A DNA stretch of 64,000 nucleotides from Polychytrium aggregatum (Eukaryota; Chytridiomycota; Chytridiomycetes; Polychytriales), in contig NW_026516216.1 of NCBI RefSeq assembly GCF_025602895.1, positions 558,001 through 622,000 on the forward strand. Reading direction: 5' to 3'. The position numbers and the translations under genes are program-made. Under the pieces are notes generated by a model. The model was not told the origin of the DNA and did no database searches. It saw only the letters and a program-made list of their open reading frames with translations. How positions within the stretch are numbered: the first letter of the stretch is position 1; each line of letters starts with the position of its first letter. This document shows positions 55,799 to 64,000 of this stretch, one piece after another.

Positions 55799-57483
55799 CG
55801 TGGACGGGAGGCGACCAGAGGGGTGATGCCTTTGAGCCTGGAGACGAGAGCGTTGCCAGGACCAACCCACGCCAAGTCACGCGCCTGTCCTGCCACAGCC
55901 ACAGCCACTGCCACAGTCACCGCCCCGCTCGTGCGACACGGTCTCTGAGGCGCGACCCCCCAGCCTTGTACCTCGCGGAGCGCGATCATGTGCGAGACCG
56001 GCCAGGGACACGGCGCGACGGCGCGGCCACATGAGCAACCATGCAACGCGCACACTTGATCCTTGGGGAGGTGCAGCAAGGGCGCTCACGGCTTTTCCTT
56101 GCGCCGTTGCTATCTGGGCACACTGCCTCTGCACCCGACAGACCAGCAGGCCAGGCGACGCTCACGCTGGGCAACGCTTCCTTTGCCCCTCCCCACTGCA
56201 AGGGAGGCACGCCGCGGACGGATACCGGCATCACTTGTCCTCCCGAGCGACAAACCGCTCGTGCGGAGCGGCCTTGCTGGCCCGTTCATCGTTGCCGCGG
56301 CAGAGTCCCGTTCCCACGCTCGGCCGATAACGAGCGACCGCTCAGCCGGACAGCGCGAATGCGAGCCATTGGTCTCGCCCTTGTGTCGAGCCGCAGCCTG
56401 TGCGGATGCACCGCCGAGGGCGAGCCTGGCAGAGAGGCAGTTGCTGGCTGCTGGTCGTCGCCGCAAGCACGCAATGCGGCGCCAAACACGTTCTGCTCAG
56501 TCTGCACCGCTGACCACAGCCATGACGATCTCTGCTGCAAACTCTGCTGCCAAGATTGTGCACCAGACCAGCACCAGCATCATCACCAGCACCTGCGGAG
56601 GAGCCGAGGCCAACGCAGACATGGTCAGCGGGCACACGACCGATTCAGGAGCCACGGGTCTCATAACATAAACCAGGCAGTTTGTATTACAACGCGCAAA
56701 AGCTCGGGGAGGACGTTTCCGCGATGAGGGTGCATTGATACGAGGGAGGAGAAACATCCGCGGGGTGCTTTTGGGGGGGGGTTGGGGTTTCCTATTGATT
56801 TTCTGGGGGGGGGAGTTTCGCCTGACTGTTTTGAACAATAACGAGGGGGGTTTTCCAGAATCAGAACTTGAGTGGCACATAGGAGAGTTGGTAAGGCAGG
56901 AAGAAACGAGGAAAACAACCCGTTTTGTGGGGGCAAGAGAGAGAGAGAGAAACGGATCAAGCTATGCAATCAAAATCACACAGCGTCCTAAGAGGGATGG
57001 ATAAGGAGACGAGACAAAAGCCACAACCTCGACGAGAAAGCCCATTAAAGACGACCAGCAGCTAAGAAAAGGAAAAGAGGAGAGAAAAAAAAAGGATAAC
57101 AACAGCGACGAGTATATGTTGACGGAGAGACGAGAAAAGCAGAGGGGGGGGGGAGTCGACAAAGCAGCAACCGACGAGAACTGTTAACTGGGTACATGAG
57201 AGTCCCTCTCGACGGCCCTCAGTGCCAGGATGTAAAAGGTACATGCATAAACAGGCCAAACAATGAGATCAGTCGAGGATACAAGGAGGGAGGTTGTCGA
57301 GGGCAGGACTGCGATGGACGTGCTATGTATAGCAGGGGGGAGGGACAATGATACGATGCGTGCCGTTGTCATCAAGACGTAGCCAAACAAAACTGGTTCG
57401 ATGAGAGGAGCGAGCGGCAATGGCGAGGCTGTGCTTGCCGTCGGGAAGGGTTTCACACCGTCGCCGTGTCTAGCCGTGGTATG

Positions 57484-57484
57484 G

Positions 57485-57533
<49 letters not shown>

Positions 57534-57534
57534 C
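57484..57534. repeat. GCCAGA hexanucleotide array
   Basis: About eight perfect units lie roughly 70 bases downstream of the zinc-finger gene 1 stop codon, probably in its 3' UTR. Confidence 0.93.
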
Positions 57535-57604
57535 ATCAACAGTCGGCGGGGCTGGTGAGGGCCTTCTCTGGAGACGACGGGAAAAGCCAGCCGGGGTCGA
57601 CCGC

Positions 57605-58741
57605 TCAGAGCTTTCGGGGCAAAGGTTTGCCCTCGTCTCGCAGCTTGGCTTCGTGGGCGATTTTGAAGATGGCATCGGGGGTACGCAGAGGATCCTTGGG
57701 GTCAACGCAGTTGATCAAGACGGCCTTGCCGGAGAGTAGGTGCTTTCGCAGCCCGTCCGCTCGGGCAAAGGGCGACTGACATCCGGGGCAGACCCAGCGC
57801 TTGTCATCGGGGCCGCCGTGGAGCGACTTTGTGTGGCGACGCAGCTCCTGCGGGCGGCGGAAGGAGATGGAGCAAATGGAGCACGAGTAGGGTCGCTCGG
57901 AGGAGTGGCTGATGAGGTGGTTGGTGAGGTTGTGGCGACGCTCAAACTTGGCACCGCAGACGTTGCAGATGAAGTTGGAAGCCCCCGAGGCCGTGGTTGC
58001 GCCAGCCGAGGTCTGATTGGCAGAGGTGGGTGAGTTGAGGGTCTGCGGCGAGCCGTAGCAGGCATCCATGTCCATGTCGTTGATAGAGGCGAGGTCGATC
58101 GAGACAGCGCTGCTCTTTCGTCTCTCGAGGTAGTGCGACTGGCCGTGGGGGCTTTGGTACGGGATCGATCGACTCGAAAGGGCGGGCGAGTTGATTGACA
58201 TGGGGGATTGACGAGAGTGAGCTGCATGCGGCACAGGCGAGCTCATGTGGTCGGCAGAGCAGCAGGCGCCATCGTGGGCGTGGAAGGACGAGGCAGCAGA
58301 TGCGTCGGACGACTTGTGAGCATCCTGATGGGCACCCTGATGGGTACCGTGGCTGAGAGACTGGAGCTGCTGGAACGACGGGAGCTGGTTCAGAGGGGGA
58401 AGCTGCTGCAGCGGAGGCAGCATCGGACGGATCGGTTCGTCCACAGTCGCAGAGATCGAGCGGTTGGAAGCAAAGTAGCTTGGCAGCGGCAGCGAGGGTC
58501 GTCTGTTGGGGCTGAGGTTGAGCTGATGCGGGAATCCATGTGACTGGGGCGTAGCGGAGACGGGAGCATCGGGGGTGTAATGGTGATGATGATGGTGATG
58601 GTGGTGATGGTGGTGCTGGCCAAGGAGCGACGATTGCGACGGGGTGGCCATCGAATCGTCCTGAGACACAGTCTGGTCGTTCAAAGGCTGCAGAGTCGAA
58701 GGGGTAGGATCGGTGTTGACGATATCTTGGATGCGCATCAT
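57605..58741 (-). CDS. C2H2 zinc-finger protein, paralog 1
   Basis: Single exon, 378 aa. The N-terminus MMRIQDIVN matches the downstream paralog (MIRIADIVN). A run of 12 His residues lies at about 43-54, followed by a Ser/Pro/Gln/His-rich region typical of transcription-factor activation segments. Two canonical fingers, CNVCGAKFERRHNLTNHLISH and CSICSISFRRPQELRRHTKSLH, are followed by a third, CPGCQSPFARADGLRKH. The third lacks the second His but keeps a Cys ten residues later (LLSGKAVLINC). The C-terminal tail is Asp/Lys-rich. DNA binding and a nuclear role are inferred from the fingers; the target is unknown. Either of the first two Met codons could start it. Confidence 0.85.
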   Translation of the reverse strand: MMRIQDIVNTDPTPSTLQPLNDQTVSQDDSMATPSQSSLLGQHHHHHHHHHHHHYTPDAPVSATPQSHGFPHQLNLSPNRRPSLPLPSYFASNRSISATVDEPIRPMLPPLQQLPPLNQLPSFQQLQSLSHGTHQGAHQDAHKSSDASAASSFHAHDGACCSADHMSSPVPHAAHSRQSPMSINSPALSSRSIPYQSPHGQSHYLERRKSSAVSIDLASINDMDMDACYGSPQTLNSPTSANQTSAGATTASGASNFICNVCGAKFERRHNLTNHLISHSSERPYSCSICSISFRRPQELRRHTKSLHGGPDDKRWVCPGCQSPFARADGLRKHLLSGKAVLINCVDPKDPLRTPDAIFKIAHEAKLRDEGKPLPRKL

Positions 58742-58974
58742 CTTGGCAGACAGAGACAGGGGGGGGTGAATGCCAGTGGGGGGGAGGTGGTGTTGGTTGC
58801 TGCAGGAGTGTACAGCGCAGATGAGGGTGTCTTTCTCTTGGGAAGAAGGGGCGGGCAGGCGAGATATCTGGCAGTCGAATCGAAGCGTTGAGGGATTGAA
58901 ATGTTAGCGGTTGGGGCGTTGGTGGGGAGACACTGACAGAAAGGTGTAGAGCACAACGATGCAGGGGAAGTAGC

Positions 58975-59058
58975 AGTCCAGGACAACCCAAGACAACCCA
59001 AGACAACCCAAGACAATCCAGGACAATCCAGGACAACCCAGGACAATCCAGGACAAGA
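58975..59058. repeat. 10-bp array (GGACAACCCA / AGACAACCCA variants) x8
   Basis: Eight decamers with two alternating substitutions lie about 240-320 bases upstream of the paralog 1 start codon. Confidence 0.93.
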
Positions 59059-59519
59059 CTCACTGCTCACGGGAGAGAGACGAAGCGGAAAGCAGCCCAC
59101 CAGACGACCGTCAGAGCCGAAGAGAAAAAGGCACTTGGGGGGTTGCCGGGCGGCGTGGTGCAAGAATATAAATCGAGCGGGGGGGGTTGCGAGCGACAGC
59201 GGGGGCGGCGAGGGGCTCGGCCGTGGAACGAATGGCAGGCCGCGGTTGGTCCTGCAGCGCAATGGGCGGCCACAGCGTGCGGGCGGGTGGGTGGCCCCGC
59301 ACGGCCGCGAGTGGGCAGCAAGCGGGCAGCAAGCGGGCAGCGCGCACAAGGGCCGACCCCGCAGGTGCAACGGGTGCTCGCCCGTGGAGCCCACTGACCC
59401 GCCTTGCCCGCGACAGCAAGGCGCTCGACGGCGCAACAAGGGGCGGCCACATGATGCCGCAGACTCGCACGGCAAGGGGCGGGTGCGCCTGCGAGTGCGA
59501 GTGGGATCTGCGAATGACA

Positions 59520-59620
59520 AATGTGTTAATGGCAGTGTTAATGATGATGTGCTAATGATATATGTGTTTATGCTAATGATATGTGTGTGTGTTAATGATA
59601 TGTGTGTGTGTTAATGGTAT
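59520..59620. repeat. AT/TG-rich tandem array with TTAATGATAT words
   Basis: Repeated GTTAATGATATGTGTGTGT-like units of variable length stand out as AT-rich in a GC-rich region. Confidence 0.8.
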
Positions 59621-60668
59621 GCGACCAATGATACATGCTCGTGGCCCATGTGTTAATGATACGTGGCCCAATGCTCCATCTCTGAATGGCCGGCGCTGCT
59701 CTCGCATCTCATCCACTGCCGCTGTCGACACAACGGCGCGGCAGACAACAAGCCGGCGAACGGGGGCATGTGAGCGCGTTGCCTGGTCTGTGCGGCCGCG
59801 CTCGGCCACACAACGGGGCTGCCCACTCGCACAACGCCGATAACCTTGGGCCAGCCGCAGTGGTGTTTGTGGCGGCAATGTTACCGCATCGGGGCACGGC
59901 ACTTGAACAACATTAACGCACGTTGGCCACGCTCCAGCAACATGACCACACTCTCGCAACGCTCGCAACACTCTCGCAACTGCCCCCACTCTCCAGAAAC
60001 AGCACCAACACAACACAACACACCACCAACGCAATACAACACCACCAACACACCACCACATCTCCACAACAACGTTACAGCCCAGCACCAACCCCCACGG
60101 ACCAATCGCATCGCCCTGCTCAGGCACTGTCCGGGCTGCCCACGTCCTGCTTCTCCACAGCCCCCCACGCTGCTGTTGGGCTGCTCGCCGTCCTGCCCAC
60201 GGCGTCTGTTGCCGTGCCAAGGCCCTGTGTGCTCGCTCGACGGCCTGGTCTGACCTGGCCTGACCCAGACCAGCGCCTTGTCGCTCGGCATCCCACACCG
60301 GCTCGCCGTGGCCGCCTCGGTTGAGCAAAACCTGCCCTCGTCGGCCCAGATCCGCCACGGTCGCAGCCATGACCAGTCGCAACCTACCAGCCGAAGCCGC
60401 CCTATCTTCGCCGCCACACGCACCTCTATCTCTCTGTGCAACTCCACCAGCCCCCACCTCTGTGGCCCCCTCTGCTCCTCGTGTGCGAGAAAACAGCCTG
60501 ATCCTGTCTCGTGTGTGGGAAATGCATGGGGGGCTGCTGCCTCGAGCAGTGCGCGGCACTGCCGGGGAGATGTCTGGCCAGGTCCAGATAGCGTCTCATG
60601 GGGGCCCTCACTCTCACAGATGCCCATGGTGCTGGGAGCTGGAGGTCAGTTTTTTTTTTCTCTCCTTG

Positions 60669-60718
60669 CTCACTCACTCCCTCACTCTCATTCACTCACT
60701 CACTCACTCATTCACTCG
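60669..60718. repeat. TCAC tetranucleotide tract
   Basis: A CTCACTCACTC-type simple repeat with interruptions, preceded by a T11 run. Confidence 0.85.
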
Positions 60719-61790
60719 CTGGTGCCCTCTCTGGCTCCGGACCCGCACATGCTGGCAGCAGTGACAGATTGTCGAACCACCGCCTCTTGGCGAACAGAGC
60801 CGTCATCGGGCAGCATCAAAGGAAAGGGGGTCCTCGCAAATTTGGGCGTTTTCGTGGTCGAGAGCGGGAGGGTTGACTTTGGCTTGTGCGGCCGTGGGAT
60901 TAGGCGCTGGTGGGTTCTCCGCCAGAACAGCCGGGGGGGCACGCATCGTGACGAGAATAACCAGCAAATGTGAAGAGAAACAAAAAGACAAGACAAAAAT
61001 ATCATTTGTACATGCAAAGAAGCCAAAATTCGTAGGGGAAAGAGACGAGGCAAGAGCTGGACAAAACACGGAAGGATGAAGCCGCTTGGGGGTGGCGCTC
61101 AGGGCTGGTATGCGATACACACCGCGAGTGCCGAGCAGACGGTAGAAGCGAGAATCAGGCAAGCGCACATAAAATAGGAATGGCAAAGAACAAAACAAAG
61201 CAAGGCAAAAAAATAACCCGGACCAGACGAACATCGGACACGAGTCTGCCAGGGCAGCAGCAGCAGCCGGTCCACCATCGATAGCATCCAAACAACCCGT
61301 GGCCAAACCGAGACACCACTACCAGACCAGAACAGAAATGCGCAAATGTACAAGCACTGCAGGGCAAGCCGTGGGACCAGCCCGTCCCCGAGCGAGATCA
61401 TAATCAGGCATGCATGCACAGCAGGATCAGGCCGTGGCTCCCACGACGGATCGAGGGGCGTGGGAGGAGCGCACCGGTCGAGCCTATGATCTCGTTGGGA
61501 GGGGGATCACAGGCCATCCCGTCCGGACGCTCCCCCCCCCCGCGACGAACAAGAAAAAAAAATAACCATGATAAGCAGGTGCCAACTTGGAAGCGCAATT
61601 CGATTCGTGGTATGCGGGGTGCGCTGGCCTGGGCACATGGCGAGCACCAGACAGGCTTCCCACGGTCTTGTCTATGAGCCTCGGTGGAGAGCGTGGCTGG
61701 GAGAGCCTGGGGGTCATGACAGCTGCCCTGGTCCGAGTTTCTAATGCCACCCACCCATTCCGCTTCTTGGTCTGGGGAAGGGCGGGCCCT

Positions 61791-62855
61791 CTAGTTGCTC
61801 TGGCTCTTCAGAGACTTGACCTTTTGGCGCTTGAGCTTGTTTTCGTGAGCCAGATTGAACACATGGTTCGGGTTGCGGGCATCAATATCGACACAGCCCT
61901 TGAGCAGTGCCCGGTTCGAGTTGAGATGCTTCCGCAGCCCGTCCGCCCGCGCAAAAGGCGCCGAGCATCCCGGGCAGACCCATTGGCGCTCCTCGGGGCC
62001 GCAGTGGATCGACTTGGTGTGTCGCCGCAGCTCCTGCGGCCGACGGAACGAGCGGCAGCAGAACTCGCAGACAAACGGCTTGGAATAGTCGGCAACGGCA
62101 GTACCTCCGTGGTGATGGTGGTGGTGATGGTGGTGGTGGTGGTGGGGTTGGTGGGGTTGGTGATGGTCGGGCCTTGGTGGCGCCTTGATTTCGCCGTTGT
62201 CCTGGGTGTGGGCGGCAGCGTGTTCAGGGGGCTGCGACGCCGGGGGCTGTGGGAGAGCGGCAACGCTTGGCAGCAGGAGGCGAGCAGTGTCCCGCGAGCG
62301 AGACCAGGGGAACTCATGGTCGGGCTGGCAGTCGGGGTCGCTACTGTCCAGGTCGTCGGGCCCTCGCTTCTGGCGGTCGAGTTCTTTGCTCGGATGCTCA
62401 AAGTCTTCCTGGTGCTGGCTCTCGCCGCCATCGGAGCTGGTGGCGAGAGCCCGGGACCGCAGCTGGCTGTGGAAGGCATGCGGGCCAGACTCTTGGTGGG
62501 CGCAATCCGGGCAGCTTGGGTGTGCTGCTGGCTCGGTCCTGGGTCCGGGACGGCCGGCACGCCCCGGTATGTCGGCCAAGAAGGTTGAGGCAGGCAGAGA
62601 GGCCGGTTGCAGGGAGCTGGCAAGGGTGCGGCTGGGAGGAAACGGCGCATAGATGGTGGTGTCCGAGGGATGCACGACGAGCTCTGAGCGAGCGTGGAGA
62701 CCAGGGAGTTCGACCCAGGGTTGGGTGGCGGAGCGGAGACGGCGGTCAAGCGAAGTGCGAGCTGGAATGCTGCTGGCATCATAGAGCCGAACGCCGGAGG
62801 GCCGGAGGATGGGCGAAGTATCTTCGCGGTTGACGATGTCGGCAATGCGAATCAT
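61791..62855 (-). CDS. C2H2-type zinc-finger protein, paralog 2
   Basis: Single exon, 354 aa, starting MIRIADIVN, which aligns with the start of the paralog 4 kb upstream. A low-complexity region is followed by a run of His residues (about 12, with HHQPHQPH before it). One canonical finger follows, CEFCCRSFRRPQELRRHTKSIH. Then comes the atypical CPGCSAPFARADGLRKH with Cys ten residues later (LNSNRALLKGC). From FRRPQELRRH to the CVD motif it is about 80% identical to paralog 1, but the first finger of paralog 1 is missing. The C-terminus is basic (KLKRQKVKSLK), a likely nuclear localisation signal. An upstream in-frame extension has no similarity to paralog 1, which supports the chosen ATG. 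Confidence 0.83.
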   Translation of the reverse strand: MIRIADIVNREDTSPILRPSGVRLYDASSIPARTSLDRRLRSATQPWVELPGLHARSELVVHPSDTTIYAPFPPSRTLASSLQPASLPASTFLADIPGRAGRPGPRTEPAAHPSCPDCAHQESGPHAFHSQLRSRALATSSDGGESQHQEDFEHPSKELDRQKRGPDDLDSSDPDCQPDHEFPWSRSRDTARLLLPSVAALPQPPASQPPEHAAAHTQDNGEIKAPPRPDHHQPHQPHHHHHHHHHHHHGGTAVADYSKPFVCEFCCRSFRRPQELRRHTKSIHCGPEERQWVCPGCSAPFARADGLRKHLNSNRALLKGCVDIDARNPNHVFNLAHENKLKRQKVKSLKSQSN

Positions 62856-64000
62856 GATAGGGGAGAGCAGTTGGGGACGACGAAGAGTTGGTGGGCTGGT
62901 GGAGACCAGGACCGATATAGACAGGGAGACAGGGAGACAGGGAGACAGGGAAACGGAGCAAGGTGTAAGCCCGGGGGTTCGGAAAGCCAAGACGGCGCCC
63001 AACACGATGCCGGACGATGGCAGAGGACGCTGCTGCATCGCCCACGGCTCCCGCCGCAGCACCCACAACATGATGCCGGGCCATAAGCACATGGCGGCGG
63101 CTCTCTCCATGGCGCTGGCGACAATTGCTTTCTGCATGTCGCTGGCTCAGATTCCCGTGGTCACGATGGGGGTGGCGAGCGGCCTGGCATGGTGTCATGC
63201 TTCGGACTTACAGGCGGAGATGACGACACCAGCAGGTTGCGAGTGGCAAAGGGAAGTGGCAAAGGGAAGTGGAGGAGCAAGAACCACCAATGTGCTGGGA
63301 TGGACTCGGCCGAACAGATGAGGCAAATGCAGGAAAATGCAGGAAAATGTAGACAAATGCAGGCAAGACCAATGCAGACGAGACAAGTGCCAGGACCAGA
63401 GTCGCCAGAGGGAGGCTGGAGAGCAGTGGGCTGGAGCAGATGGGTGTGGATGCGCTTGTGCCTGGGCCGACAAGGAGAGGGGGGAACGAGAGCGGGCGGG
63501 GGGAGGCAATAAATGCAAGATTCCGGTCACGAAGGCGGGCGATACTGACTCGCGCATTGGGGCCGTGCGCCCCCCGGAGTTGTACTCGCAAGATAAGACC
63601 AGAGCGCTTTGCGCCCCCGCGGCAGGTGGGCGACAAAGAGTGCGACGCAGGCGGGCTGTGTCCATTTCGCAGCCTTCGGCAGCCGCCAGCAGCAGCGGGA
63701 CGAAGTGCCCTGGCAAGGACATGGGCCGTCTGCTGTCTGGTCGTGGTCCACCGAGCAGGCAAGCAGGCAGGAGAGGAGGAAGGGGGGGGGCTCGTACGCC
63801 AAGGCTGTCGGCAGACGGTGTTGCAATCGCACTGCTCGTTGCTCAGCCAGGCATGCCTGCCGTGCCTGCGGCGATTCCGGAGCTCGAGACGGCCGGGCAT
63901 CGGTCGGGCATCGGCCACGACGCACACGCTGCCAGGCATCGATGCACAGAGGGCGCGCGAGGGAAGCAGCGCAGGACGCATGGCTGATCGATGGATGTTG
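62856..64000. other. Upstream region of zinc-finger paralog 2 to window end
   Basis: This stretch contains a GACAGGGA array and an AATGCAGG-word-rich segment at about 63325-63365. Overlapping Arg/Ser-rich frames on both strands show no domain. I see no supported gene up to the window edge. Confidence 0.5.
62920..62950. repeat. GACAGGGA octamer array
   Basis: Four units of GACAGGGA lie 65-95 bases upstream of the paralog 2 start codon. Confidence 0.88.

Larger units (their letters stand above)
55542..57604. other. Convergent intergenic region (Cgi121 / zinc-finger gene 1)
   Basis: These 2.06 kb lie between convergent stops. A 16-base direct duplication, several G8-G9 runs between 56770 and 57155, and a GCCAGA array near the zinc-finger stop codon are present. 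Frames are short, or Arg/Ala-rich without domains. I see no gene. Confidence 0.5.
58742..61790. other. 3.05 kb region between the zinc-finger paralogs
   Basis: This region contains the 5' region of paralog 1 with a 10-bp array, a T/G-rich array, A/C-rich and TCAC tracts, and the 3' side of paralog 2. A minus-strand frame of 328 codons (60559-59573) is Arg/Trp/Val-rich with its tail made of repeat-derived THTHII, so it is not credible. I see no supported gene. Confidence 0.5.

Noticed and set aside
59573-60559. 328-codon minus-strand frame
   Set aside because: Its C-terminal THTHIINTHTYH is translated microsatellite, and the rest is Arg/Gly/Trp-rich without domains.

Overview
The window is nuclear DNA of a GC-rich fungus. 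The evidence is short spliceosomal introns (GTRNGT donors, CAG/TAG acceptors, CTAAC-like branch points) and typical fungal genes: a fused Egt1-type ergothioneine synthase, carboxypeptidase Y, a Nup98-Nup96 precursor, Rmt2, a Src1/Heh-type inner nuclear membrane protein and a SIT4/PP6-associated SAPS protein. An early-diverging (zoosporic) fungus is plausible, but the sequence alone does not prove it. I rebuilt gene models by hand. In each one the splice phases close and the summed exon length is a multiple of three.

Layout, left to right: egt1 (-, 48-2842); a divergent spacer; carboxypeptidase Y (+, 4288-6677); the 14-exon Nup98-Nup96 precursor (+, 7171-15691); a 4.4 kb gene-poor stretch; a CBM21 protein phosphatase 1 targeting subunit (+, 20139-21988); a CX5R dual-specificity phosphatase (+, 23769-25994); a CBM48 glycogen-binding protein (+, 27383-28469); a PAS-kinase-like Ser/Thr kinase (-, 29783-31473); threonine deaminase (-, 34001-36635); an orphan predicted secreted protein (-, 38485-39723); a Man1/Src1 protein (+, 40450-43677); Rmt2 arginine methyltransferase (-, 44131-45739) divergent from a membrane-anchored SAM methyltransferase (+, 46037-47050); the 17-exon SAPS gene (-, 47583-53919) divergent from the KEOPS subunit Cgi121 (+, 54414-55541); and two paralogous C2H2 zinc-finger genes (-, 57605-58741 and 61791-62855).

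The most suggestive grouping is 20.1-31.5 kb. Four consecutive genes there carry glycogen- or starch-binding modules or belong to kinase/phosphatase families tied to storage-carbohydrate control. The most unusual non-genic signal is a dispersed repeat. A short core (GGGTGTCCC...) occurs near 22.5, 29.2, 38.3 and 47.3 kb. At two of these sites a CW-zinc-finger-like reading frame lies about 225-240 bp away in the same relative arrangement.

Intergenic regions are rich in microsatellites and minisatellites. Several introns carry C8-C10 runs on the transcript strand. I recognised no tRNA, rRNA, CRISPR array or complete transposon.
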